From: Dendrophyllia cribrosa
Taxonomy: Eukaryota; Cnidaria; Anthozoa; Scleractinia; Dendrophylliidae
DNA length: 64,000 nt
Reading direction: 5' to 3'
NCBI GenBank assembly: GCA_024195265.1
Contig: JAJLRJ010000013.1
Location: 3,801,575 to 3,865,574, forward strand
This document shows positions 11,047-21,443 of the stretch, one piece after another. A model generated the notes under the pieces. The model did no database searches. It worked only from the letters and a program-made list of their open reading frames with translations, and had not been told where the DNA came from. The stretch's first letter is position 1. Every line of letters starts with the position of its first letter. Both the position numbers and the translations under genes were made by a program.

Positions 11047-11265
11047 ATGGCCCGACGGGGTTACTCTTCTAGACTAACAAAACGGGTTCGAATCCCGGCG
11101 GGGAGACGGGGGAGACGCGCAGTTTTTCCTTTTTCTTTTCTTTTTTTCGAACAGAACATTGTGAAAGTGATGTACTGTTTCTTCTTTGCGTTCGAAGTCG
11201 TTCAATTTAAAAAAAATATCGAACCGTGTTTATAAAAACATAAGCTTACTGCAATAAATTAAATA
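11047..11265 (+). mobile_element. tRNA-derived SINE, copy 1
   Basis: Begins with a tRNA-like head containing a pol III B box (GGTTCGAATCC at 11084-11094) and a pyrimidine-rich linker. Then comes a body shared with the copy at 14046: CATTGTGAAAGTGATGTACT, AAAAATATCGAACCGTGT and AAGCTTACTGCAATA. The head does not fold with matching acceptor arms, so it is not a functional tRNA. Confidence 0.7.
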
Positions 11266-13090
11266 TTACGTTACGAGTTAGCTCGCGGTAAAGGCTGGCA
11301 TTCAACATGCAAACTTTATACACTTTCGAATTAATGTTTGCCACAAACTTAATTTGTAATATCGTTCCATCTTTAGCAACAATTAGGGCTCCAGCAAAGT
11401 AAAGATTCTTTTCCCATCGGAGACTCGAGTCTTGATTCGATGAAATATTCAACTTGCATTCGCGATCGGGTAACGTAAAACCCTTTAATACTCCTTTACG
11501 GAACTTTTTTATCTATTCAAAAAGTAAATACCTAAGAACTGCCCTCGGGTCGTACTCATTAACCTCTGCAAATTTGACGAAGAATCTTTCATTTAGAGCG
11601 TTTGGTATTCACGAGTTGGCTCTTCGAGTTGCCTTTGATTACAAATCGTTAGCAAAGAGCTTGTCAGTCGCTGCCGTCAAAATTCTAATCGCTAGTTTGA
11701 AAACCAATCACTGGTTTTTATAGACAACAATCGATAGCGTTTGACAGATGTTGCTCCAAAAACTTTATCGTTTTGCCAAGCATTACATGATTTTATTTTA
11801 TTAACAAGAAAGCGTAAACTATGGCAAATCGCTACTGTTAATCACTTACTCGTTAGTGGTAATATCACTTTTTCGCAACAAATCAAATCTCAATTTCTTC
11901 CAATTGAAGGAACCCTTATAAGGGTAGACTCGAGCACATGGTACAGAATATCTTCATTTTTATCGTTGGCGTCTGGGAATTCTCGAATCAATCGGTGTTG
12001 AAAAAAGCGTGGCAGTAAAAATTGAAGCTAGGAGATTACTGCTGAAGTAGTATTAACTCTGACTGATGTAGGTTATAAAACAAGAAGTCGACCGGAGCAC
12101 GATGTAAGGGAATTCAGCATATTGGTTTGGTTTTGTGCGTGGTTAATTATATAATAGTCTTCAAAACTGCATTACTGTTATGCTAGTAGTCATATGCTCG
12201 AGGCTACACGTATTAAAGGAGTTCTCCGATTGGAGGCAATGGACTGCAGTTCTTTCGGGAAATTTGATTGGTTGCGAAGAAGCGATGATCAAATTAACTA
12301 TGATCAAAAGGTGATCAAGGAATCGATATTACCACAAGGGATTGAGCGATTTTATACATTAACGATTTTACCGTTATTTGCTTTTGTCTAGGAGATCAAT
12401 TTTCAGTGTGTTTTCTTGTGAGAAATAATATTTGGCGAGATGATATTTTTTTAGGAGCAATATCTGTTAAGCGCTATTGATTGATGTTAATCGCTAACTA
12501 TTATCAATTGTGTTTTTGGCACAGATGGTTCCCCATAGGTCGCACGTGTGTCTTCACACTTTCAACGATGTGCGCGCTTCCCTCGAGCTTTTGAGAGAAA
12601 TTAAGTATAAAATCTAAGCGTCAGTTTATGTTTGGAATCTAGAAAATTTCTGATGCTGTGCTTCATTTTTTTTTTTTTTTTATTAAACAGATTTTTTTTA
12701 TTAAGCCTTTGGGACGTATATGTACTGCACGAAACGTTGGTTTTGATCACCTTTGATCTCCATTAGGTAACAAAGTTGCGCGACACAGGCATCAAATGTG
12801 ATCAACGTTACTTTTGACACACCTTTGATGCGTATCAGAAGTACTAGACATTTAATGCACGTCACAGGCGAATCAAAGGTACCATTTCACAAGTCAAATT
12901 CAGTTTTCTCCAATCATAACTTCCAAAATCTTCTTCAGGCTATGATGTAAGTTATCGCGTCACTAACTAAGCCTTAAATAGAAGTGAATTGTAAGGCATT
13001 CTTTGGTAACATTCTGATTAATATACTCTGGGCGACATTCTTGAGTGCAAGTAGAATAAACAACGTTGGACCAAACGTCTGTCTCTTCTA
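11266..13090. other. Gene-free stretch
   Basis: Contains short open frames without recognisable similarity or codon signal. Bases 12700-12900 hold several ACCTTTGAT/ATCAAAGGT words, which recur near 14590-14690 outside the next element. No feature boundary could be set. Confidence 0.35.
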
Positions 13091-13094
13091 TTTG

Positions 13095-14464
13095 AAGGGC
13101 CGAGAGCATGTCCAGCCTATATGACTTTTTAGGCCTTTTTTTATTTTTTCTCGCTCAGAATAGCTCAGAATAGCCTCATTTTATCGCACAACGAATAATA
13201 TCACAAGCCCTTGTCGAATTTGCACTAACCCTAAGGAATTTGACCAATTTCACCTGAAAAAAGCAGAGTTCTGGCCCTCCAGTGTTTTGACAGTACATTC
13301 AGAGCGCAATTTCGAAGCCGTTTGAAAGCAGTTTGGCCGTGAGAATACGCGACTGCAATACTTCTGACCAGTGCCAACAACTAAACGAAAATACCGTTAT
13401 TTACGCACGCCTGGCTCGCTTATCTATCGTGAGTTCACTACGGCAACACATCGCCTCTGTAGCGTGTGTGTAAGCCAACGTGTATGAGGCCCGTCCGGTG
13501 ATTGAAAGACATCATTAAGTCCGGAAATCCTTGAGTCTCTAGCACTTCTCAAAGAAACGAGTCGTGTTTCTTGTCCTTCCTTGTGTCTGAAGCGCCATTT
13601 AGCGCTCGAGGTGAAAAACGGACCTTGGTCGGGAAGACGAGCCGGCGGGAAAGTCTGGAATCACTTCGGATCAGAAAAGGGGCAGCGTTGAGAGTTGTAG
13701 GCCATTTCCCATCCCGTGCCGTGGTCGAAATGCCCGATATCCGAAGTGCTTTGAGACTTCTAGTATTTTGCAATAACTTTCGGGCGGGAACTCCATTTCG
13801 GTTTTGTTGTAGGATTTCCCGACATGCTTTGCGACAGTGATAGATGGGTCCGCTGTGCGTGGTCGGGCACTTGAAATACAGCTTTGGGCAGCTCGAAGTG
13901 AGTTGTTGCTGGCCAGCGGGAAGACGTTTCGCATTTGGAGTCTTTAATGCAACATTAAATTCGATCTAAAAGGATTTTGAAATCGAGATACGCGTTTTGA
14001 TGCGTTTCAACCTTTAAATAATAAAACTTAGCCTGAAGTGAGCATGTGTTCGTCGGTGGTCTAGTGGTTTGGTCGGGGATTTGCGCTCGGACGGCTCCGG
14101 GTTCGAATCACGCTCAGCATCATTTTTTTTTTTTTCTTCGATCTGGACATTATGAAAGTGATTTACTTTTTTTGCGTTTGTCAAAATTCCTTACGTTTAA
14201 TTTTAAAAAAATATCGAACCGTGTCAGTGCGAAAACAGAAGCTTACCGCAATATTGCGTTACAATAGGAGCCTTTGATTGATTGATTTTTTGCATACGGT
14301 ATTTCTCGAAAACGACGGAAAAAACAACGGAAAAAAATTCGGAACAATGTTTTGCAACTAATTTCTAGTTCACATGCCAAAATTGGACAAATCTGAGCAA
14401 GAAAAAATAAAAAAAGGTCTAAAAAGTCATATAGGCTGGACATGCTCTCGGCCCTTCATTTGTC
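13095..14464. mobile_element. 1.4-kb inverted-repeat element with ~75-bp TIRs
   Basis: The left arm (about 13095-13172, including GAAGGGCCGAGAGCATGTCC) is inverted at about 14385-14460 with only a few substitutions. Short open frames inside (13571-13840 and antisense) show no recognisable domain. A SINE copy lies inside at 14046-14265. Non-autonomous DNA transposon or foldback element. No target duplication was recognised. Confidence 0.7.
14046..14265 (+). mobile_element. tRNA-derived SINE, copy 2
   Basis: The tRNA-like head has an A box (TGGTCTAGTGG at 14057-14067) and a B box (GGTTCGAATC at 14100-14109), followed by a T-rich linker and the body shared with 11047-11265. The 5' and 3' acceptor strands do not pair. 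It lies inside the 13095-14464 element, so one insertion postdates the other. Confidence 0.75.
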
Positions 14465-15060
14465 TCGGAGATATTATCGGCTGTAACAGATCCCGGACTC
14501 CCCGAAGCCAGCGAGTGTTCTCCCAGGTCGAGAAAACGCGCCAGAGTCAAAAGTGAGTTGTCCATGGTGACTAAACACCTGTTTTTACTTTACCTTTGAT
14601 AAGTGTCAAAGGTGCTCTACCTTGTAAGTAAATTTGCCACCTTCACCTTTGGCATATGTCAAAGGCGTGTGGTGAAGGCAATTTTTCATGCAGTGATAAA
14701 TTCCATAACTCATTGAAAAAAAGAAGGACCATTCAACATACCAGATAAAAGTAAGAGTGAAGAATAAATTTTGGGATTTTCCGTCAACAATGGAGTGATT
14801 TTATAAATTTCTGCAATATTCCCTTAATTTTTTTCTTTTATCTCCTCCTCTAGATTTGTAACTGAATACTTTCTTATCATCAATAGCTTGTTTTCATCAA
14901 CATAAGCAGTTTGTTTTTCCGGCTTTGGCTATTTATTCTGTATCAACAGAACGTGACATATTTATCGTTAATTATTAACGCAGGAAGTCAACGGAACGGG
15001 CAAACCGGAGGGGGGGGGGGGGGGGGGTTCCATATAAAAGATACGGAGATGATCGTTGTA
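14465..15060. other. Gene-free stretch with G tract
   Basis: A G-run at about 15010-15027 precedes the minisatellite. No gene seen. Confidence 0.4.
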
Positions 15061-15245
15061 CCTTTTAGGGGCTGCATTCGTGGTTTGGTACCGGGGAGGG
15101 GATCCAATGTAATTCGTGGTTTGGTACCGGGGGGGGGGGATCCAATGTAATTCGTGGTTTGGTACCGGGGGGGGGGGGGGATCCAATGTAATTCGTGATT
15201 TGGTACCGGGGGGGATCCCATGTAATTCGTGGTTTGGTACCGGGG
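15061..15245. repeat. G-rich minisatellite, ~36-bp unit
   Basis: About five copies of a unit containing GTAATTCGTGGTTTGGTACC followed by 6-12 G and ATCC. Unit length varies with the G run. Two copies of the same unit occur at 37097-37175, and both arrays abut the same flank (GCAGCCGTTATTTGTC), in inverse orientation at the second site. Open frames across it are artefacts of the repeat. Confidence 0.9.
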
Positions 15246-16200
15246 GTAGTCTCCCGCGCAGCCGTTATTTGTCTTGTCACACAACGCTCCTCCCCACTAA
15301 CGACCCATAGTTAGTAGTAGATTGTAGTAGATTGCTACAAAAAACATTTTGATTTTAAGAAAAGTAGGGGAAAATGTCCAAAAAAACAACATTAGATCTC
15401 TTGGATGCAAGCTAATTTGCTCTAGGGTTTTTTTGTCTTGAAATATAATATAAAATAATGAATTGTTTGTTGCTGGAAAATGACATTTCCCCCTCTTTAA
15501 CATTCAACAATTATCATAATTATTATTGTGTCAAGTTTCAGTTCAGTAGAAAGCAAATTTAAAGTCAGCAATGACCACAATAATTATGTAATACCTGAAA
15601 GTAATGCAGGTATAAATTGATAGATCATATGTTCAGTTATGATGCACCAGATTTTTTTCACTCACACAACGTAATATGAAAAGAAATGCAATAATTATAA
15701 TTCAACACATTGATACACTGCCCAAATATGGTCAAAATGTTATCGATATATGTTATGTCCACATGACGTATAACCAGCGATGGCGGTAAATTTGGCATTT
15801 TGAAGGAAAGTGAAAATGACTGCTGCCTGCAATTTCGTGTTTTTGGGCGAAAAAGTGCGTGAACTATTAGTTAAAAAAGGGAAAAGAAAGAAAAAAAAGA
15901 GAAGAAAAGAAAAGAGAAAAAATATTGTTCACATGATTGGACAAAAAAGGCGCGAAATTTTCGCGTTGTCGCGGTCGCAGTGTTTCTTGGCGTAGCTGAA
16001 TGAAAACTGGTTCAAAGTTTAACCGCTCAACAAGGAGTGAATGAAGGAGCACAATTTTCGTAAAATTCCTTTGGTAATCACCTCTGGAATATGATATAGA
16101 CTTGATGCTTTCTCAGAAAAGTTTCTGATCTCGTCACTACGGCTGTAGGAGCTAAAAAACGAGCAAGTTTGTAAACAACATTGGGCTATTACATTAAATA
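15246..16200. other. Gene-free stretch
   Basis: Bases 15255-15300 belong to a dispersed repeat also found at 37020-37090 and partly at 33320-33370. A purine-rich tract lies at 15870-15925. No gene supported. Confidence 0.4.
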
Positions 16201-16227
16201 TGCGCACCCCCCCCGTTGAGGAACAAA

Positions 16228-16359
16228 GGAATTCGTCAGGGGTGGGGGGCTGGAGAGCGTGGAATTCGTCAGGGGTCGGGGGCTGGAGAGCGTGGAATTC
16301 GTCAGGGGTCGGGGGCTGGAGAGCGTGGAATTCGTCAGGGTCGGGGACTGGAATCCGTC
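16228..16359. repeat. 33-bp minisatellite, about four copies
   Basis: The unit starts GGAATTCGTCAGGGGT at 16228, 16261, 16294 and 16327; the last copy is diverged. Because 33 is divisible by three it yields an 11-residue repeat in the overlapping open frame, but nothing suggests that frame is a gene. Confidence 0.92.
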
Positions 16360-18050
16360 AGGAGTTAGGGCTAGACCAGAGTGGAATTCTTCAGCACCAG
16401 ACAGGGTTGTTTAGCTTGTTTCTGTTTCTGATCGTTAACGTTGATACGTGAGTGTATCGATATAAGGTTTATTTTGTAATTGCGTGGGGTGAACGAATCT
16501 CATTTGGTGTAAAGGCCTTTCAATGCCTTGTGTTTTATTTCTGATTAAAACGAGTACCCCTGGCCCCCTCTGTGGTCTGTGTCCTAGGCATGTTTAAATA
16601 CAAGTTAAGTAAACATTAATATTTCCGTGGGATGCCTGTGGCACTCCCACGGTATAAATCCGAAAATTGCAAAGCCAGCCAATAGGATTGCCTAAAATCT
16701 TTATCGATTATTTCTTCTTCCAAGTCGACCAATGGGATTGTACAAAACCTTTATCGATTTGTGATCGATTTGCTTCCTCTGATTGTACCCAAAATTGCAA
16801 AGCCAGCCAATAGGATTGCGTAAAATCTTTATTTTTTAACGAGCGTTTAAAGCGTTTTGCCCAGCGTTCCAATCGCCCCAATCGTTCGTTTAATCGTGTG
16901 GTTCGTTTGGTTTAAATCGCTTCCATCGTTTCGATCGTTTGGTTTAAATCGTTTTCATCGTTCGTTTGGTTTAAATCGGTTCCATCGTTTGGTTTAAGTC
17001 GTTTCCATCGTTTCCAACCGTAAGAAACGGGTTAAAATAACAATAACGAACGATTAGCCCTCGTTCAATCCTGCAAGCCGCAAGAACATCTCAGAAATTT
17101 GAAGCTTAAAATCACAAGAACTTCTGTGCGGTTAAATAGATAGAATGTATCTGGACCACAAGAATATCCAGCCGCTTTCGAAAAGTTCCAATCTTTGATT
17201 GTTTTGCTTTCGTTCGCTGACACTGATTTCAATTTGCATATGTCAAAACCTTTTCAGTAACGCATAACGCAACCATTTCATAAAACATCTCACAAATTTA
17301 ATGGGTGATACAAAATTAGAACAGTATAACATGCGAGATCGAAAGGTGCAGAGAAACTTCAAAAGAGCGAAACTACAGTTGCGAAAAACAGAGAATTCTT
17401 GGAAGCGCTTATTTGTATTCATCTTTCAAATTACACTTTTGACATGTGCAAATTCCGTGCACTTTTTAACCCCTTTTACCGACAACTGCAACAAATTTGT
17501 TTTTCTGCTACATGCCTTTCCCTGCAGCCTTAACTATGATTATTATGTTTAGTTTCAATCAAGATTTATTTTAAACATGAAGTTCAGATAGAATTACAGT
17601 TGTATACGCGTGAATTTTGCGTGACTATAAAAGCCGCTTGTTTTCGCTGTTTACGTAAAAGAAACCACGTTCCTTATTCACTGGTCTTCAAGTCGAAACA
17701 TCGATCGCTCAAAATTAACCCCCGAAGACGTGGATTTTAGGTTTCGCCCCCCCCCCCACCCGTCTAGATTTCCAAGCCCCTTAACCCCCCCCCCCCTCCC
17801 GTGAGATTTTCCGGAATGCCATCCGTCGGGGGGGGGGAATGGATTTTTTCCGTAACAACCCATTAACATAGAACCACATTACCCTTGTATAGGCCAATGC
17901 ATCCCACGGAAACGACTTGAGGCGTCTTGTTACTTTTAAATTGATTGTTCATTTGCTCACTTGTCCCCTTCTCCCCCCCCCACCCCCCCCCCCCCCCCCC
18001 AAAAAAAAAAAAGTAAATCGGTTCAAGTTCCTGACTTGCAGGTTTTGGCG
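16360..18050. other. Gene-free stretch with duplications and C/A runs
   Basis: A 41-bp segment (AAAATTGCAAAGCCAGCCAA...) occurs at 16664 and again at 16791. Bases 16890-17010 are a degenerate repeat of CGTTTGGTTTAAATCG. C runs lie at 17748-17757, 17787-17796 and 17980-18000, the last followed by an A run. No gene supported. Confidence 0.45.
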
Positions 18051-18207
18051 CCAATTACGCAAACGTCCCCAAGTGGCATGGGCGGGTAAAAACTTTGAAT
18101 TTTGACTGGCCAGCAGAACATGTTTTTGTCACGCGTGTGGACAGGTAGTTGCAAGCGACGGTAGTGTGCTTGCACCACCAGTGGATGCAAACTGAGATAT
18201 CGAAAAG
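18051..18207 (+). promoter_or_regulatory. Presumed 5' region of the 206-residue gene
   Basis: TTTGGCGCCAATT near 18043-18055 resembles an E2F site and is the only motif worth noting. Assignment as a promoter rests on position alone. Confidence 0.25.
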
Positions 18208-18828
18208 ATGAACGTGTGTATCCGTGTTTTTGAAACTGTTTTCGATAGCCAGGATTTCTTGGCTATCATACCTAGCTTCCCGAGAGAAGGTACTTTAAGC
18301 AACCTGCGAAAAGAGATTGACGACGGAGAACTTGTTAGAAAGGGTAATTATATGTTCGTAAAAGAAGAGGGAATATACACAAGAAAGGAAGAAGACGCTC
18401 TGACTATTGACCATCTCACAACAGATGCAAAAAATGGGCTGGTTAACATAGAAGTCAAGTTCATGGAAGAAGCTACCACAAGCAACGAGGACTGTCATGC
18501 AACGCGGTGTGAAGAAACGAGCCAGACAGACGAGCCTCCTGTGAAAAGTGCCGAAAACTCCAAGCCGGTAGATTGGCGAGCCGTTTTTAAGTTCCAGAAT
18601 TCCTGGGAATTAAAGAACATTAAGATTTACAGCACGGAAGAAATAAACAAAGCGAGGGGAATGCGGGCAGCGTATTATCGTTTTTGGAATGAAAGAGCGA
18701 GAGCGTTATGTTCACAGAAGCCTAACATCTCCAAGCGTTCACTGAGTGAACAAATAAATGACGAGTGGAGGACAGAGCAAGGAAAAATTCTTGAAAAGGA
18801 AGCTGAAGTCGTAATGAAAACAACCTGA
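18208..18828 (+). CDS. Unknown two-domain protein, 206 residues, possibly prematurely ended
   Basis: I do not recognise the family. Residues about 1-85 look like an alpha/beta fold, possibly beta-grasp-like, with spacing similar to the N-terminus of the gene at 20005 (hydrophobic strand, helix with LSNLRKEI, F-V-K-E-E-G turn, final strand). An acidic linker follows, then a charged helical region (about 140-206) with S-x-EI-x3-A near its start and RYH/YYRFW-type aromatic spacing shared with the second gene. The same frame continues beyond the TGA at 18826 and a TAA at 18847 as 75 clean codons, so the true product may once have been about 280 residues. AATAAA at 19240-19245 is a plausible polyadenylation site. 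Its position beside the OTU/SAP gene suggests a shared origin; function unknown. Confidence 0.6.
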   Translation: MNVCIRVFETVFDSQDFLAIIPSFPREGTLSNLRKEIDDGELVRKGNYMFVKEEGIYTRKEEDALTIDHLTTDAKNGLVNIEVKFMEEATTSNEDCHATRCEETSQTDEPPVKSAENSKPVDWRAVFKFQNSWELKNIKIYSTEEINKARGMRAAYYRFWNERARALCSQKPNISKRSLSEQINDEWRTEQGKILEKEAEVVMKTT

Positions 18829-18849
18829 AACTCCACCGGCTTCTCTTAA

Positions 18850-19077
18850 GCCTGGAACATTAAACGCCAACGTGTTAAGGATGAACGAGGCAAAGAAAGA
18901 ACTGAGGATAAAACAGCTAAGCTAGAAGAGAAATCACTTTCCGCGAGTGAAAGAAAGGATGTCGAAGCACTACAACAAAGAGCGCGGTCCAACCTGAAAC
19001 GTGCTCAGGAAGCCATGCGCAAGAATCTGAAAGTTAAAAAACATAAAATCGATGCTCTCGTGGACAGCGAAAAATAA
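18850..19077 (+). pseudogene. In-frame continuation of the 206-residue gene after two stops
   Basis: From 18850 to the TAA at 19075-19077 the frame of the upstream gene stays open and encodes a highly charged helical stretch (KLEEKSLSASERKDVEALQQ and beyond). Composition matches the upstream protein, and the polyadenylation signal lies after it. Either two nonsense mutations truncated the gene, or a short intron I cannot define removes the stops. A separate small gene is less likely, since the shared frame would be a coincidence. Confidence 0.45.
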
Positions 19078-20004
19078 CTGCAGTTAGGGTAAATTTAGTC
19101 TGAGTGATCTTAATAGAAAAATGTCCATTTTTTTTTTCAAACAAAGTTGCAATCCAAGAAGAATTTTTTGTTTCATGTGATCTCTTATCTTACCGAAATC
19201 ACAGTCATGTTGTTCACATTTATCTGTATTCACTTGTGAAATAAATCTCGTTGAATCTTTCAGTCAAACAATTATTCGATTTTTTTTTAAACAGACCCGC
19301 CGATTTGGAAATCAAGCGCCCGAAAGAAAAAACGAAGCCCCAGACAAAACAATTAGTTGTGGAAACGCGGAAAACGGAAAAAAAAAAAACGCTTTCCTCC
19401 TATTTTGCCTTTAAAGAACTAAAACGTAGCCAAATAACCAAAAATGACTCTCAGGGGATTCCTAATAACGAATTTCTTGTCAGAAATGCAAGAATAAGCA
19501 CGAATAAATAAAAACTCGGACAAACATGAGTGCTGACGTCATCTTTGCGCTTTGCTATTTCAAGAGCAAACACAAAAACGATCTTGAAAAAGCAGTAAAT
19601 GCCCCCTTCTATTTGACTAACGTTTAAGAATCCATTTTTGGATTTTTGTGTTTCTTATGTTTATAACGAATGCAAGAGATTCTCCCGAAAGAAATGCACT
19701 TTTTAGAAGTTCTCATGCACGCAGGCACGCGAAGTACTGTGTTTGTCACTGTGCGTGTCACTGACCGACTCGAAGAACCGACGATGAAACGTTTCAGAAA
19801 TAAATAATATTTGTTTTGCTTAATTTTAACTTCCATCCAATGTGCTTCTGTTTTCCCTTTTTATTCAGTCGAAATTTCAAGTAATAACTGGTTGAAAAAA
19901 AATACAAAGCAAAAACAAAACAAAAAAAATACGAAAACAGCGCGGTTAAATGAGTGACAGGCGGAACCTCCTACTTTTTTGCAAGACTGAACTCAGAAAA
20001 ACAA
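19078..20004. other. Intergenic stretch between the two related small genes
   Basis: Contains the AATAAA of the upstream gene (19240-19245). A lysine-rich open frame at about 19251-19511 is not convincing. No other feature seen. Confidence 0.4.
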
Positions 20005-20967
20005 ATGGCAAAAATGGAACGGACCTTAACTTTGAAGACCGATGAAGGTGACACTTTTGCTGTACTCAAAAACATCACAGAGGAAGAAACGTTGCTTTCC
20101 GTTCGGCAAAAACTTGAGGAAACACCATGCCAAGAATTCTCCTTTTTGTTATTTGGAATTTCTCTCAAACCCAAACAAGAAAGCAAGACACTTGTGCGTG
20201 ACTGTTCACAACGGAACAACAAGGATGGAGGGATCGAGTTGACAGTGAAGACTACATGTACAGTGAAACCTCAGAAAGTGTTCTCCGTAACCTCATCGCC
20301 TTCAAGCGAAGATGGAGCAAGCACGGCTTCAGTCAAAACAAGTCCATCCCCGACATCGCCTTCAAAAGATGCACCAGAACCAGATGAAGTGCAAGATTTA
20401 AAAATAAATCGCTTCAGTTCAGCTGAAATAGAAGCTGCCCAAGACCTTTTTGCGAAAGAACGGATGAGATATCATAATGGCTTGTTGGAAAAAATAAAAG
20501 GAAACGAAGAACTTTCGAACTGGGGCCCTCAGGAGCTACTTGGAGTCATCGAGTCATCGTGGGTTATGAAGAAAACTGGACTTTTAAAGTACAAAGTGAA
20601 AGAAATACTGGCTCAAGACATTTCATCAACAACAGATTGTAAGGGGCGCGATAAAGTGTTAATGCGTAATCTTGATAGCGTGGAAAAAGCAACCTTTGAT
20701 GTAAACGCTGAATACGCTAAGTTTTCTGATAAGATTCGGGAGAACGAGGCGAACCGCCCAGTTTTGGAAGCCAACTTTGACAAAGTCTTCTCAGCACTAA
20801 AAAAGAGCCAGGCAAATCTTCAGAAGTCGATCGAGGAGTTTTTGAAGAAACAGGACAACGCCAGTGTCAGTGAGCAGTGCGAGAGCCCGACTCCGGCTGT
20901 AAGGCTCAGTGAAGACGAAGTGTCAGTCCTCGCTGAGGATGTCAAAGAGGAATACGAAAGTGATTAA
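20005..20967 (+). CDS. Unknown protein, 320 residues, related in layout to its upstream neighbour
   Basis: I took the first ATG in the frame (MAKMERTLTLK); the open frame extends 17 codons upstream without one. Residues about 4-90 look like an alpha/beta domain (ERTLTLKTDEGDTF, helix LLSVRQKLEE, FSFLLFGISL, ending IELTVKT) resembling the N-terminus encoded at 18208. A Ser/Thr/Pro-rich linker follows, then a helical region starting FSSAEIEAAQDLFAKERMRY, whose S-x-EI-x3-A and aromatic spacing match the first gene. The C-terminal third is acidic and partly coiled coil. Family unknown. AATAAA at 21134-21139 is a good 3' end. TTTTTTGCAAG before 19990 could be a splice acceptor. The neighbouring OTU/SAP gene lies on the same strand 480 bp downstream. 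Confidence 0.65.
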   Translation: MAKMERTLTLKTDEGDTFAVLKNITEEETLLSVRQKLEETPCQEFSFLLFGISLKPKQESKTLVRDCSQRNNKDGGIELTVKTTCTVKPQKVFSVTSSPSSEDGASTASVKTSPSPTSPSKDAPEPDEVQDLKINRFSSAEIEAAQDLFAKERMRYHNGLLEKIKGNEELSNWGPQELLGVIESSWVMKKTGLLKYKVKEILAQDISSTTDCKGRDKVLMRNLDSVEKATFDVNAEYAKFSDKIRENEANRPVLEANFDKVFSALKKSQANLQKSIEEFLKKQDNASVSEQCESPTPAVRLSEDEVSVLAEDVKEEYESD

Positions 20968-21443
20968 TCCTCGAAAGAAATTCTTGTCAAGTTATTACGT
21001 TTTACACATTTTTGACCGTTCATTTTGACTGACTTAACTTTGGATCAATGTATAAACAAGAAAAAATGTTGGTGTCACGCCAACTTGTTAGTTCAGTAAA
21101 AGTGGAAAAAATCTGTAACGTTTTGTCTTTAATAATAAATAATTTCTTAATAGCTAGCTGTGACCATTGGTGAGTTTTCTAGCGTATTCCACGAACGCTG
21201 AGAAAACAGCTTTAAAATAATAAAATTCCCTTTTTTTTTATTTTTGCAACAAAGCGTAAAAACCTTCAGCTTTTTCGGCAAAACAAGGATAGATAAGTCA
21301 TTTGACCTTCTTGGTGACTTACGAATAGACACTGATGCTAAAATAAATAAAATGATACTAAGACTCCTATGTTTCCCATATTCAACCCTTTTCATTCTAC
21401 CTGATCTAAAAATAGTCGCTAGTGCACGTGGAGCTAGCATCAC
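20968..21443. other. Intergenic stretch
   Basis: Holds the AATAAA of the upstream gene (21134-21139) and the presumed promoter of the OTU/SAP gene. No specific promoter motif recognised. Confidence 0.4.

Noticed and set aside
11047..11110. A tRNA gene
   Set aside because: Only the B box is good; no cloverleaf, and the sequence is followed by the same SINE body.
14048..14119. A tRNA gene
   Set aside because: A and B boxes are present but the acceptor strands do not pair and the body continues as a SINE.
14911..15310. Pro- or Gly-rich open frames on both strands
   Set aside because: They arise from the G-rich minisatellite, in three frames with equal ease.
16200..16451. 83-residue open frame with 11-residue repeats
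   Set aside because: It exists because the 33-bp minisatellite is divisible by three; no start context or conserved domain.
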